A stretch of 64,000 nt of DNA from Floridanema evergladense. Lineage in GTDB: Bacteria; Cyanobacteriota; Cyanobacteriia; Cyanobacteriales; Aerosakkonemataceae. Location of the stretch: the NCBI RefSeq assembly GCF_041929205.1, contig NZ_JBHFNT010000139.1. The stretch is one strand, 5' to 3'. The first letter of the stretch is position 1, and every line of letters starts with the position of its first letter. This document shows, in pieces, positions 8,208 through 17,492 of this stretch. The position numbers and the translations under genes were made by a program. The notes beneath the pieces were generated by a model. That model had not been told where the DNA came from and made no database searches. It worked only from the letters and a program-made list of their open reading frames with translations.

Positions 8208-9470
8208 ATGTCATTAACCAACCGAGCCAGAATCCTCTATGATTCTCCGTTAAGTAACCCCCGCAAGGCGATACCGATCGTTCTTTTCCTAACCGTGCTA
8301 GTGATTATCAGTGCGATCGTCCTGATTCGCAATTTTTTTGGCGGTATGTCTCCTGCGGGTTTTCAAATCTTTCTCCTTAGTCTGGGAGGAACACTACTAA
8401 TCTCGATTATTCCTCTATCAATTTTGTGGTTTTTAGACCGTCGCGAACCAGAATCAAAGTGGCTTTACCTAATTGCCATTCTCTGGGGTGCTTTAATCGC
8501 AACTGCGCTGGCTTACCCGATTAACACCTGGATAATTGAAAATATTGGCAATCTGGTGAAAACAACTCCCATCCTTAAGACTATTTATGGTTCTGATGCC
8601 AAAACAATTATTGGCGCACCAATAGCAGGTCCGATTGTCGAGGAAACCACCAAAGGATTAGGGATTTTGCTTTTATTCTGGCTTTTCAGGTCAGAATTTG
8701 ATGGGGTGCTGGATGGGTTTATTTATGGTGCGCTGGTAGGAATTGGCTTTAATCTGCTGGAAGCGCCGTTTTATGTGGCGAAAGGATTTATCGCTACGGG
8801 GGATGTGCCTCTGTATTTTCAAATGGCCGATCGCTTTGCCCTCTTTGGTTTAGCCGGACACGCTCTGTATTCAGGTCTATTTGGCATGGGGCTTGGTTTA
8901 GCTCGCCAAACAACTCGTCAATTGCTGCGGTATGCGGCACCCGTAACTGCCTGGTTATTGGGTTTTGTAGGGCACTTCCTCAATAATGCGATCGGTCTAA
9001 TTCTTTTCTCAGTAGTCTATCTGGTGACGGGTAAATCGATCGCCACACAAGAACCTGCCAAACCAGCCGTTTCTGCGGTTGTTGAACCTTTTCTCAACCA
9101 GTGGTTTCAGCATAGTGCCATCAGAGCGATCGCCTTTTTCCCATTTTTTCTGATTGTGGGGGTAATGCTCTGGCAAAGTGGTCTTTGGGAGTTGCAGGTG
9201 ATTCGGGATGGACTGGCAAATGAAAAAGAACCAGTGATTACGCCAGAGGAATATGAGGGGGTGAAGGGCGATCGCTTATTTGCCACTCGTCGCATTCCTG
9301 GGTTGGATCGACGCACATCGTATGCGATCGTCCGCGCACAGAACGAACTGGCGATTCGCAAATGGCGCGTTAATCATGACGGAAAAGATGTGGAAACCGA
9401 TCCTCTAGTCGCCTCCTGGCGCGAGGAGTTGGCACGGTTGCGCGATCGAGTCAAGAACGCGGTTATTTGA
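8208..9470 (+). CDS. PrsW-like intramembrane metalloprotease, paralogue 1
   Basis: This 420-residue multi-pass membrane protein has the PrsW family motifs in order: PIVEETTKG near 142-150 (the EExxK motif), DGFIYGALVGIGFNLLEAPF near 172, GHALYSGLFGMGLG near 218 and GHFLNNAIG near 255. About eight membrane segments are apparent, with a charged cytosolic tail of roughly 90 residues (PVITPEEYEGVKGDR onward). PrsW proteins cleave membrane anti-sigma factors in Bacillus, but the substrate here is unknown. A close paralogue lies at 21987 on the far side of two RTX-type giant proteins. No good ribosome site is seen at the start. The preceding gap (7941-8207) holds nothing recognisable. Confidence 0.8.
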   Translation: MSLTNRARILYDSPLSNPRKAIPIVLFLTVLVIISAIVLIRNFFGGMSPAGFQIFLLSLGGTLLISIIPLSILWFLDRREPESKWLYLIAILWGALIATALAYPINTWIIENIGNLVKTTPILKTIYGSDAKTIIGAPIAGPIVEETTKGLGILLLFWLFRSEFDGVLDGFIYGALVGIGFNLLEAPFYVAKGFIATGDVPLYFQMADRFALFGLAGHALYSGLFGMGLGLARQTTRQLLRYAAPVTAWLLGFVGHFLNNAIGLILFSVVYLVTGKSIATQEPAKPAVSAVVEPFLNQWFQHSAIRAIAFFPFFLIVGVMLWQSGLWELQVIRDGLANEKEPVITPEEYEGVKGDRLFATRRIPGLDRRTSYAIVRAQNELAIRKWRVNHDGKDVETDPLVASWREELARLRDRVKNAVI

Positions 9471-9567
9471 TGAAGAAACCATAAACAAACACATCTTTTA
9501 CCGCATTTGAGGTAAAATTTGATACTGGTTTATCTGAACGAGTTTGAGTTATTTCCGTTCGCGTAGC

Positions 9568-9663
9568 GATCGCCAAACCGGACGCATAACTATTATCAAC
9601 CCTGTCACAGACACCGAATTTTACAACTACATCTACAGCGACGTAGACGAAGGTTGTTTGTAG
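9568..9663 (+). pseudogene. 96-bp duplicated 3' end of the following secreted-protein gene
   Basis: This stretch matches 10222-10317, the last 32 codons of the gene at 9694, over the same length and in frame with a stop. Its translation starts DRQTGRITIINPVTDTEF and ends DVDEGCL, against DRQTGRITVINAVTGDEF and DVNEGRL in the intact gene. Only the tail is left, so it is the relic of a former tandem copy directly upstream. No start codon or ribosome site accompanies it. Confidence 0.85.
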
Positions 9664-9693
9664 TAACCTAATTTTTTGCCATAAGAGTAACCA

Positions 9694-10317
9694 ATGAAAA
9701 TTCAAACAATTGCCCTCGCATCTATTCTGTCTTTGACATCTCTGAGCATGGCTATTACCGCCAAAGCTGACACCGTTCAAGCTCGTTGTGACGTTTATCC
9801 CAAAGGCGAAGATCGGGCTTCCTGGTATGGCCCCTGTACCTTTTCCCAAAGACAAGGTTTTGTCAGCATTCAACTGCAAAATGGCAGACGCTACGAACTG
9901 CGTCCAGTAGGCAATCAACCCAATAACTATCGAGATCAAAATGGTCAACGCGCCTATCGGGAATCAGGAGGATTAGGTGACTCAGGAACCATTTATCGCC
10001 TTGCCAAAGAATCAATTTTTGTTTATTGGAACTCAGGTTCTAATAACAATCAATCTTCATCTAATAGTTCTTCTCCGACTCCAGTTACGAGAATTATTCG
10101 TCGCACTCCCAACCAAATTACAGTTCGGATTACGGAAGGTGAATTTAAATATTCAGGAGTTCTCAGACGCACCTCTGGCAATACTTTCATTGGTTCAGAT
10201 GGGCGAGTGCGCGTGATTTACGATCGCCAAACCGGACGCATCACAGTTATCAATGCCGTCACCGGAGACGAATTTTACAACTACATCTACAGCGACGTAA
10301 ACGAAGGTAGATTATAG
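9694..10317 (+). CDS. Secreted protein of unknown function
   Basis: This 207-residue protein has a clear signal peptide (basic start, hydrophobic LASILSLTSLSMAITAKA, cut near residue 25). The mature part has two cysteines near 31 and 47 that could form a disulfide, a Ser/Asn-rich linker near 110-125, and a beta-rich C-terminal half (ITEGEFKYSGVLRR). I do not recognise the family. It starts a run of small same-strand genes with the next secreted protein 30 bp downstream, suggesting cotranscription. A relic of a second copy's 3' end lies just upstream at 9568-9663. Confidence 0.65.
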   Translation: MKIQTIALASILSLTSLSMAITAKADTVQARCDVYPKGEDRASWYGPCTFSQRQGFVSIQLQNGRRYELRPVGNQPNNYRDQNGQRAYRESGGLGDSGTIYRLAKESIFVYWNSGSNNNQSSSNSSSPTPVTRIIRRTPNQITVRITEGEFKYSGVLRRTSGNTFIGSDGRVRVIYDRQTGRITVINAVTGDEFYNYIYSDVNEGRL

Positions 10318-10347
10318 TTAAAATAATTTTTTCGTGAGGACTACTAA

Positions 10348-11124
10348 ATGAAAATTAACTTCAACCAAAAATTGACCGCATTAGGAACTGTAGGATTAAC
10401 CATTGCCACCTGGCTTTTACCCTTCGTTCCCACAGCATCAGCAGAAGTTCTTGCCAGAGCACATGGACGTTGCAAACTCACAGAAGAAAGTTCTCAATAC
10501 CCTCGATTTGACGGGCATTGTATCGTCAAGCAAAAACAACAAGGCAGCACAGTGATCTTCATAGTTGAACTAGATAACGGATCTCAGTATCGCTTTTTTG
10601 GCCCAGATAGAGAATCGCTGCAAGTAGAAACCCACGATGAACTCCACAACGTCCGCTTTAGAGATGAACCGGACAGAGGAGTATTCACTTGGGAGGAAGA
10701 TGGAGCCAGACAACGCTTATCCGTGAAGCTAGACAGTCAATATCCCACCAACGTTTCCCACGATAACGATCGCAAACCATCAACAGGTGAAGTGGTTGCA
10801 GGTGTCGCAGTTGGGGCTTTAATCGTCGGACTCTTAAGCGGAAAACATGGTTCCTCTTCCTCTAACTCAAATAACTCAAATACTACCCAAGCACGAGTCG
10901 GTGCATCCGTCCCAAATTTAGAAGATTTAGTCGGTGCTAGAGCCGGACAAGCGGAAAATACCGTGCGCGATCGAGGTTACGTTTGGGTAAAGGCAACTCA
11001 ACAAGCAGACAGCGCCTATAGCAACTGGCGAGAACGGCGCACCGGAAACTGCGTCGCCATTAGAACCACGAATGGACGGTATGCAGCCATTGTTTATGCT
11101 CCCAAGGCAGATTGCGATCGCTAA
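10348..11124 (+). CDS. Secreted or membrane-anchored protein of unknown function
   Basis: This 258-residue protein has a signal peptide (cut near ASA, residue 32), a beta-rich domain with two cysteines (GRCKLTEE, GHCIVKQ), and a hydrophobic segment VVAGVAVGALIVGLLSG near 150. A Ser/Asn-rich spacer follows. The C-terminal domain of about 75 residues begins VPNLEDLVGARAGQAEN and ends with a cysteine pair. An 89-bp piece of that C-terminal domain is repeated at 17404-17492, immediately before the second RTX gene. I do not recognise the family. It lies 30 bp after the preceding secreted gene with RBS GTGAGGA, so the two probably form one transcript. Confidence 0.65.
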   Translation: MKINFNQKLTALGTVGLTIATWLLPFVPTASAEVLARAHGRCKLTEESSQYPRFDGHCIVKQKQQGSTVIFIVELDNGSQYRFFGPDRESLQVETHDELHNVRFRDEPDRGVFTWEEDGARQRLSVKLDSQYPTNVSHDNDRKPSTGEVVAGVAVGALIVGLLSGKHGSSSSNSNNSNTTQARVGASVPNLEDLVGARAGQAENTVRDRGYVWVKATQQADSAYSNWRERRTGNCVAIRTTNGRYAAIVYAPKADCDR

Positions 11125-11177
11125 AACTTAACAAACCCAAAGACTAATTCAACATTAAACATTCAGAGGGTGAAATC

Positions 11178-11609
11178 ATGAGCAATCAAAGACCAACCGG
11201 AGTAACAATTCTAGCCGTCCTGCAAATTATTGGCGCGGTTTTAAATCTGCTAATTGGCGGATTCAGCCTTTTATTTGGAGGAGCGATGTTAACGGCAGGA
11301 ACAGCAGGAACAGCAGGAACAGCTGATGCTGCTGCTGCGGCACAGATCGGCCCGATGATGGCAGGATTTGGCATTGCTGGGATTATCAGTGGCATCATCG
11401 GTTTAATTGGCGGGTACGGTTTGTTTACCCTAAAAGGATGGGGTTGGACTTTAGCGATCGTATTTGCCGCCTGGAACATCATCAGCAATCTGATAGCAAT
11501 TTTCACCAAGGTAGGAAATGTTGCTGGCGCAATTGTCGGAATTGTCATCTCAGGACTGATTATTTACTACCTCTCACAATCAAATGTAAAACGAGCCTTT
11601 GGTAAATAG
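11178..11609 (+). CDS. Small multi-pass membrane protein, unknown function
   Basis: This 143-residue protein has four predicted membrane helices: ILAVLQIIGAVLNLLIGGF, MAGFGIAGIISGIIGLIGG, LAIVFAAWNIISNLIAIF and AGAIVGIVISGLIIYYL. The RPTGVTILAVLQ start is common in small bacterial membrane proteins (DUF2127-like), but I am not sure of the family. A loop near 40-50 is a short GTA tandem followed by an Ala run, and may vary in length between strains. RBS GAGGGTG precedes the start. A hairpin terminator candidate follows at 11638. Confidence 0.65.
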   Translation: MSNQRPTGVTILAVLQIIGAVLNLLIGGFSLLFGGAMLTAGTAGTAGTADAAAAAQIGPMMAGFGIAGIISGIIGLIGGYGLFTLKGWGWTLAIVFAAWNIISNLIAIFTKVGNVAGAIVGIVISGLIIYYLSQSNVKRAFGK

Positions 11610-11637
11610 TTAGCAGATTCATCAAAGGATGTTTGAA

Positions 11638-11676
11638 ATGGACTGAATACTCAAAAATCAAAAGTTTTCAGTCCAT
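11638..11676 (+). terminator. Hairpin terminator candidate
   Basis: The arms ATGGACTGAA and TTCAGTCCAT form a perfect 10-bp stem around a 19-nt A-rich loop, followed by TTTT. It lies 29 bp after the small membrane protein gene and would end the secreted-protein transcript. Confidence 0.55.
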
Positions 11677-11747
11677 TTTAATGGACTTTCGCTATTAGCC
11701 TGCGAATTGATAAGGCAGGCGGGCTAAAACCACTCCCAGAACAACCG

Positions 11748-12344
11748 ATGAACAACAAATCTTTAACCATTGGTGGAATATTCCTTTCCCTTCTGCTAAC
11801 AGGTTGTCCCACCAACCCACCACCAGAAACCACCACCTCAACCCAAGAAACTCAACCAACAGCAGCCACACTAGTAGTTGATGCTACTGAGAAAAACGCA
11901 TTGCAGCAAGCCATTACCAATTACATCAAACAACAAAAACAAACAGTAGAGACAAGCGATCGCTTTTTTGCCGAGACGATCGACCTAAACGGCGACAGTA
12001 TCAAAGATGGCATAGTCGTTTTCAGCAGTCCCTACTGGTGCGGCACAGGAGGCTGCACCATGCTGATCTTTCAAGGACAAAAAAACCACACCTATCGCTT
12101 AGTCTCCACCACCTCCTTAGTTCGTCCGCCCCTCACCGTCAGCGAAACCAAAACCAACGGCTGGCGCGACTTAATTTTCACAGTCAGCGGTGGTGGAATG
12201 CCAGCCAAAACCATCGCGTTAAAGTTCGACGGCAAAAAATACCCCACCAACCCCTCAGATTTACCTAGTCTGAGTGCCAAAACACCCATAAAAGGAACTA
12301 AACTGTTTCCCGAAGGCAGTCAACCTCAAACTCTATCTCTCTAA
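11748..12344 (+). CDS. Lipoprotein of unknown function
   Basis: This 198-residue protein has a type II signal peptide with lipobox LLTGC (Cys about 19), followed by a Pro/Thr-rich stretch. The body includes DLNGDSIKDGIVVF, a pattern seen in FG-GAP-like beta domains, and a CGTGGCTM cysteine-rich motif near residues 98-105. It should be anchored in a membrane facing the periplasm. I do not recognise a specific function. It is the last small gene before the first RTX-type giant gene, 86 bp upstream of it. Confidence 0.7.
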   Translation: MNNKSLTIGGIFLSLLLTGCPTNPPPETTTSTQETQPTAATLVVDATEKNALQQAITNYIKQQKQTVETSDRFFAETIDLNGDSIKDGIVVFSSPYWCGTGGCTMLIFQGQKNHTYRLVSTTSLVRPPLTVSETKTNGWRDLIFTVSGGGMPAKTIALKFDGKKYPTNPSDLPSLSAKTPIKGTKLFPEGSQPQTLSL

Positions 12345-12430
12345 GCAACAGAGGAGTCAATCTTCTTTGGGCAAACAGTTCCTTTTTTTCACAGCAAACC
12401 AAATCCTTTATTAATTCACAGGAGTTCACA

Positions 12431-15400
12431 ATGACTGAAGTTATTTGGGCAAAAGGTTTCGGTAGTACTGGACCCGATACAGGCAACGACATCGCCACGG
12501 ACAGTAGCGGCAACCTCTACACCACAGGCAGTTTCTCTGGCAGCGTCACCTTCGGGACTACGACCCTGACTTCCCAGGGAAACCTTGATTCATACATCAC
12601 CAAACAAGACAGTAGTGGCAATGTAATTTGGGCAAAAAGTGTCTCCTCTGGAACTACCAATATTGCCCAGGCTATAGTCACTGACAGTAGCGGTAACATC
12701 TACACCACAGGCAATTTCTCTGGCAGCGCCACCTTTGGGAGTGTTACCCTGACTTCCCAAGGTGGCACTGACATCTTCGTAACCAAACAAGACAGCAGTG
12801 GCAATTTTACTTGGGCGAAAAATTACGGGAGTAATGCTACCGATCAAGGCTTCAACATCACCACCGACAGTAGTGGCAACCTCTACGTCACAGGTATTTT
12901 GAGTGGCAGCGCTTACGTCACAGGAGGTACTTTGAGTGGCAACAATACTCCTGGGAGTACGAAACTAACTACCGTTGGTGGCGGTGACATCTTAGTAACT
13001 AAACTGGACAGCAATGGTAGTGTCGCTTGGGCGAAAAATTTTGGTTCTACCGCTACGGATCGAGGCTATAGCATCGCCACCGACAGTAGTGGCAACATCT
13101 ACACCACAGGTTCTTTCACTGGCAACGCCACCTTTGGGAGTGTTACCCTGACTTCCCAAGGTGGCACTGACATCTTCGTAACCAAACAAGACAGCAATGG
13201 TAATGTCGCTTGGGCGAAAAATTTTGGTTCTATCACTAACGATACTAGCTATAGCATCGCTACTGACAGTAGTGGCAACCTCTACACCACAGGTAATTTC
13301 GCTGGCAACGCCACCTTTGGGAGTGTTACCCTGACTTCCCAAGGTGACAATGACATCTTCGTAGCTAAACTGGACAACAGTGGTAATGTTGCTTGGGCAA
13401 AAAGTTTTGGTTCTAACGGTAGTGACGTAGGTGACAGCATCGCCACCGACAGTAGTGGTAATGTCTACACCACAGGTTTTTTCACTGGCAGCACCACCTT
13501 TGGGAGTGTTACCCTGACTTCCCAAGGAGCCAGTGACATCTTCGTAGCTAAACTAGACAGCAGTGGCAATGTGGTTTCGGCGATCGGTATGGGGGGTAGT
13601 GGTAACGATCAAAGCAGAAGTATCACCACCGACAATAGCGGCAATGCTTACATCACGGGCGGTTTCAATGGCAGCGCCAGTTTCGGAACTAAACTTCTAA
13701 CTTCTCAAGGAACCAATGACATCTTCGTAGCCAAACTTAGTCTGTTACCTACTGTTACCCTTGGTCAAACTACAATTTCTAAAGAACAGGGTCATGTCAA
13801 CGGTACCTTTACGATTACCTTAGACGAACCAGCACCTCAAGGCGGTCTAGTTGTCAACTATAACCTTGGCGGAACTGCTACCAATACCACTGATTACACC
13901 TTAGCTACAGGCACGAACATTACTGCGGTTACACCCACCAGTTTTACCATTGCTGCCGGACAAAAAACTGCCACTTTAAATGTTGTCCCGGTTGACGATA
14001 CTTTAGTTGAGCCAACTGAAGCTGTCCAACTCACGTTAACCAGTGGTAGTAACTATAAGTTGGATACCTCAAAAAGTGGAGCGATCGTCCCTATTATCGA
14101 TGATGATATCGCCGTTCCCCCTACCCTTACTCCCACCATCTCGATTCTTTCCGGTATCAACCCCAGTGAAACAAACAGCAGCAAAGGCACCTTTCTCCTT
14201 ACCCTAGACAACCCCGCCCCTCCAGGTGGTCTGACTATCAACTATGCTGTAGCTGGAACTGCTACTACTCCCGCTGACTACACTTTAGCCACAGGCAACA
14301 ACATTACTGCTGTTACATCTACTAATTTTACGATTGCTGCCGGACAAACCACCGCTACCATAGATGTCAACCCCTTTGATGACAACATCGTTGATCCGAA
14401 TGAAACCATCCAACTTACCTTAAACAATGGAACTGGCTATACAGTTAGTGCTACTAAAAGTAACGCTTCTCTGACCATTGCTGATAATGATGTCACTCCC
14501 CCCACTACCCCAAATCTTCCTACTCTCCCTACTATCACTATTGCGCCAGGGACAAATCCCAACGAAAGAGGTACGATCGACGGTACTTTTCAAATTACCT
14601 TAAACAACCCAGCCCCCGCTGGTGGTTTAACTATCAACTATAGTCTCGCCGGAACTGCTACTCGTACCACTGACTACACCCTCGCCACAGGCAACAACAT
14701 CACCGCTGTTACCACTAACAGTTTTACCATTGCTGCCGGACAAACCAAAGCTACCTTAAACGTTACTCCCGTTGACGATGCGGTGCGGGACCCGAATGAA
14801 ACCGTCCAACTGACTTTAAATACTGGTACTAATTACAATGTCGGTGCTGCTAATAATGCCACTCTCACCATTGCCGATGATGTCCGCACTGTCAGTATTG
14901 CCCCTGGTACAAATGCCAACGAAAGAGGCACTCTCAACGGCACTTTTATCATTACTCTGGACAACTCAGCCCCCGCTGGTGGTCTAACTATTACTTATAA
15001 AGTGGGAGGAACTGCTACCGAAACCACTGATTTCACTCTCACATCAGGTAGCAATATTACCGATGTTAGACCCAAAAGTTTTACTATTGCTCCTGGACAA
15101 ACCACTGCTACCATAAACGTCAGTCCGGTTGACGATGCAGTATTTGACCCTAATGAAACTGTTCAACTCACTTTAGAAAACAGCACTCAGGATAACTATT
15201 CCCTTGGCACTAATGCTCAAGCTAGTATCATCATTAACGATAATACACCGACTGTTAACGTTACCTCTCAAGGATATGCTTCCGAAAGAGGTTTGGTGAA
15301 TGGCACTTTTATTATTACCTTAAACAACCCTGCCCCGGCAGGTGGTCTAACTATCAACTATGGTGTGACGGGAACTGCTACCCAGAACGCTGATTATAAC

Positions 15401-16738
15401 TTAACCACAGGTACTAATATTACCAACTTAACTGCTAATAGTTTTACGATTGCGGCAGGACAAACTACTGCTACTTTAAATGTCGCCCCACTTACTGACT
15501 CTGTATTCGATCCCAATGAAACTGTTCAATTGGTTTTAAATAATGGTAATGGTTATAACCTTGGTAGTGCTGTTAATGCTAGTGTTGCGATCGCCGATCT
15601 AGAAGATTGTTTCTGTGATTATATTACCGCTCCCGATCTAAATAATTTGCCTGGTGTATCTATCAATTTAAATCCATTTGACGATCTCCTAGATGGTAAT
15701 GAAGACCCCAATTTTTTGGTCGGCAACTTTAGAAATGATGAGATTTTCGGTTTTGCTGCCAATGATTTTCTCCTTGGTGAAGGAGGTAATGATAATTTAG
15801 TTGGTGGAACTGGAAATGATGAAGTTTACGGTAGTACCGAAGAAGATTGGGTTGCTGGTGGTGAAGGCAACGATTTTCTCAATGGGAACCAAGCTCAAGA
15901 TTACGTTAATGGTAATGAGGGTAATGATACGGTACGCGGCGGTCAAGATACTGATTTCGTGCGTGGCGGTCAAGGTAATGATATAGTCTACGGCGATAAA
16001 GGCGATGACATTTTAGCTGGTGATAAAGGCGACGATACTGTATTTGGCAATGGTGCTGATAATTTATCAGGAAGTACCGATGATGATATTATCTTTGGCG
16101 GTGAAGGTAATGATTTGCTCTTTGGTAATACTGGCATAGACTTTATTTTTGCTGAGGATGGAAATGATTCTATCTTTGGTGGTCAAGGACAAGATTTTCT
16201 ATTTGGAGAAGCCGGAAAAGATCTGGTTTTTGGCAATAAAGGTAATGATTTTCTTTGCGGTGATGAAGGGAATGATACTCTCTACGGTGGCGATGGAACT
16301 GACCTTTCCGATCCTGATATTGATGAAATTTGTGGTGGTAAAGGTGATGATTTAATTTTTGGTAATTTAGGGACAGATTGGCTGAGTGGTGAAGCTGGTA
16401 ATGATTCGATTTATGGGGGTAAAGGTGATGATACTTTAATTGGTGGAGATGGTGATGATTTCCTCAGTGGCGATCTAGGTAATGATTCGATTTCTGGTGG
16501 GAATGGAAGCGATCGATTTGTGTTAGCTTCTGGCAAAGGTGGTGATGTAATTGTTGATTTCCAAGATGGAGTAGATTTCTTAGCTTTATCTGGTGGTTTA
16601 ACTTTCCAACAACTAGCGTTTACCCAAAGTGGAAATAATACGGTTATTACTCAGCTTGGTAGTAATCAATTGTTGGCAACTTTGAATGGGATTGCTGTTA
16701 ATTTAATTACTCAGGCTGATTTTGTTTCTTTGCCTTAG
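12431..16738 (+). CDS. SBBP/Calx-beta/RTX giant extracellular protein, paralogue 1
   Basis: This 1435-residue modular protein was read as follows. Residues 1-435 hold about seven SBBP beta-propeller repeats (pattern WAK-FGS---D, DSSGN-Y-TG, FG---LTSQG--DIFV-K). Residues 440-1050 hold five Calx-beta domains (ERG--NGTF-ITL, PAPAGGL-INY, then VDD---DPNETVQL). Residues 1090-1360 are glycine/aspartate RTX nonapeptides (GG-GND). The last 75 residues form a C-terminal module typical of type I secretion. There is no N-terminal signal peptide, as expected for that route, but no secretion transporter lies in the window. A surface or adhesive Ca-binding role is inferred. RBS CAGGAG precedes the start. 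The paralogue at 17539 is nearly identical at the 3' end. Confidence 0.88.
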   Translation: MTEVIWAKGFGSTGPDTGNDIATDSSGNLYTTGSFSGSVTFGTTTLTSQGNLDSYITKQDSSGNVIWAKSVSSGTTNIAQAIVTDSSGNIYTTGNFSGSATFGSVTLTSQGGTDIFVTKQDSSGNFTWAKNYGSNATDQGFNITTDSSGNLYVTGILSGSAYVTGGTLSGNNTPGSTKLTTVGGGDILVTKLDSNGSVAWAKNFGSTATDRGYSIATDSSGNIYTTGSFTGNATFGSVTLTSQGGTDIFVTKQDSNGNVAWAKNFGSITNDTSYSIATDSSGNLYTTGNFAGNATFGSVTLTSQGDNDIFVAKLDNSGNVAWAKSFGSNGSDVGDSIATDSSGNVYTTGFFTGSTTFGSVTLTSQGASDIFVAKLDSSGNVVSAIGMGGSGNDQSRSITTDNSGNAYITGGFNGSASFGTKLLTSQGTNDIFVAKLSLLPTVTLGQTTISKEQGHVNGTFTITLDEPAPQGGLVVNYNLGGTATNTTDYTLATGTNITAVTPTSFTIAAGQKTATLNVVPVDDTLVEPTEAVQLTLTSGSNYKLDTSKSGAIVPIIDDDIAVPPTLTPTISILSGINPSETNSSKGTFLLTLDNPAPPGGLTINYAVAGTATTPADYTLATGNNITAVTSTNFTIAAGQTTATIDVNPFDDNIVDPNETIQLTLNNGTGYTVSATKSNASLTIADNDVTPPTTPNLPTLPTITIAPGTNPNERGTIDGTFQITLNNPAPAGGLTINYSLAGTATRTTDYTLATGNNITAVTTNSFTIAAGQTKATLNVTPVDDAVRDPNETVQLTLNTGTNYNVGAANNATLTIADDVRTVSIAPGTNANERGTLNGTFIITLDNSAPAGGLTITYKVGGTATETTDFTLTSGSNITDVRPKSFTIAPGQTTATINVSPVDDAVFDPNETVQLTLENSTQDNYSLGTNAQASIIINDNTPTVNVTSQGYASERGLVNGTFIITLNNPAPAGGLTINYGVTGTATQNADYNLTTGTNITNLTANSFTIAAGQTTATLNVAPLTDSVFDPNETVQLVLNNGNGYNLGSAVNASVAIADLEDCFCDYITAPDLNNLPGVSINLNPFDDLLDGNEDPNFLVGNFRNDEIFGFAANDFLLGEGGNDNLVGGTGNDEVYGSTEEDWVAGGEGNDFLNGNQAQDYVNGNEGNDTVRGGQDTDFVRGGQGNDIVYGDKGDDILAGDKGDDTVFGNGADNLSGSTDDDIIFGGEGNDLLFGNTGIDFIFAEDGNDSIFGGQGQDFLFGEAGKDLVFGNKGNDFLCGDEGNDTLYGGDGTDLSDPDIDEICGGKGDDLIFGNLGTDWLSGEAGNDSIYGGKGDDTLIGGDGDDFLSGDLGNDSISGGNGSDRFVLASGKGGDVIVDFQDGVDFLALSGGLTFQQLAFTQSGNNTVITQLGSNQLLATLNGIAVNLITQADFVSLP

Positions 16739-16743
16739 TTTGG

Positions 16744-16782
16744 TACGTTGTTGCGCTTTAGCGAAGACAGCGCAACAACGTA
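16744..16782 (+). terminator. Strong hairpin after RTX gene 1
   Basis: A perfect 14-bp stem (TACGTTGTTGCGCT paired with AGCGCAACAACGTA) with an 11-nt loop starts 6 bp after the stop codon. It lacks an immediate U-tract, although a T run follows at 16792. A nearly identical hairpin follows RTX gene 2 (21800-21834), and the left arm recurs at 49861-49880. Confidence 0.7.
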
Positions 16783-16845
16783 ATACTTGACATTTTTTTC
16801 TGGTTCATATAGCTTGATAATTAAATTATACGTTGGAGAAAGATT

Positions 16846-17082
16846 ATGAGCATTGAAGACAAAATTAAAGCGGCGGCTAAAGATGCAGAAGGCAAATTAC
16901 AAGCAGCTGCGGGTGAGTTGACTGGCGATCGCAAAATGAAAACGGAAGGTGAAATTAAACAAGCACAAGCAGCGGCTTTGAATACAGCAGCAGATGTTAA
17001 AGATAAAGCCCAAAATTTGCTGGATGGGATTAAGAATGCTGCTAGTGATGCGATCGATAAAGTCAAACAAAAACTGGACTAA
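16846..17082 (+). CDS. CsbD-like stress protein
   Basis: This is a 78-residue, Ala/Lys-rich, fully helical small protein. The N-terminal SIEDKIKAAAKDAEGKLQAA and the following GELTGDRKMKTEGE motif are the CsbD family signature. Members are general-stress or sigma-B-type induced proteins of unknown mechanism. RBS GGAGAAAG lies just upstream. It sits between the two RTX paralogues, unrelated to either, so it may mark the join of the duplicated region. A DUF2267 gene, another stress-type family, lies at 50486. Confidence 0.85.
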   Translation: MSIEDKIKAAAKDAEGKLQAAAGELTGDRKMKTEGEIKQAQAAALNTAADVKDKAQNLLDGIKNAASDAIDKVKQKLD

Positions 17083-17280
17083 GCGTGAACCAATATTGAC
17101 TGGTTTGGGTTAACAGTTTTGGGGATTACTTAATCATAATTAACTAATTCTTGAATTGCTCTATTGAGTAAGGTTAAAAATCCCCTTTTTTAGTAATTTT
17201 ATTAATGATTTATCCTGCTAAGTAAAAAAATGAAAAAAATTGGCTTGATAATACTAAGCTTCCTCCAGACAAACTGATGG

Positions 17281-17399
17281 TAAGCTGTTCCGCATTTAAA
17301 TTGGATTGTTTGGAAACAGAAAAAAATTCGTCTAATTCTCTCCCCTGCCCCCCTGCTCCCCTGCAATCTTAATAAGTGATTTAAATGCGTGACAGCTTA
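17281..17399. mobile_element. MITE-like element, copy 2 (119 bp, inverted orientation)
   Basis: It has the same termini as the 2278 copy but in the opposite orientation, with three 8-bp G-rich units instead of four (read as C-rich on this strand at 17341-17364). TA lies at both edges. It ends 4 bp before the duplicated gene fragment at 17404. Confidence 0.85.
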
Positions 17400-17403
17400 T
17401 TAG

Positions 17404-17492
17404 GGTTACGTCTGGGTAAAAGCAACTCAACAAGCAGACAGCGCCTATAGCAACTGGCGAGAACGGCGCACCGGAAACTGCGTAGCGATTAG
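17404..17492 (+). pseudogene. 89-bp fragment of the secreted-protein gene at 10348
   Basis: It matches 10975-11063 over its full 89 bp with only a few differences, corresponding to the region YVWVKATQQADSAYSNWRER of that protein. No start, stop or ribosome site frames it. It lies directly upstream of RTX gene 2, which indicates that the duplication giving the second RTX gene once included the secreted-protein genes. Confidence 0.85.

Noticed and set aside
9463..9948. 161-codon minus-strand ORF covering the gene relic and secreted-protein start
   Set aside because: It runs antisense to the 96-bp relic and to the signal-peptide region of the 9694 gene; no independent support.
12992..13525. Long minus-strand ORF (177 codons) inside RTX gene 1
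   Set aside because: It is the antisense reading of tandem SBBP repeats; its own repeated sequence mirrors the coding repeats, with no ribosome site or family match.
15700..16500. Regular short repeats that could suggest a CRISPR array
   Set aside because: They are in-frame RTX nonapeptide codons (GG-GND), with no constant repeat-spacer structure and no cas genes anywhere in the window.
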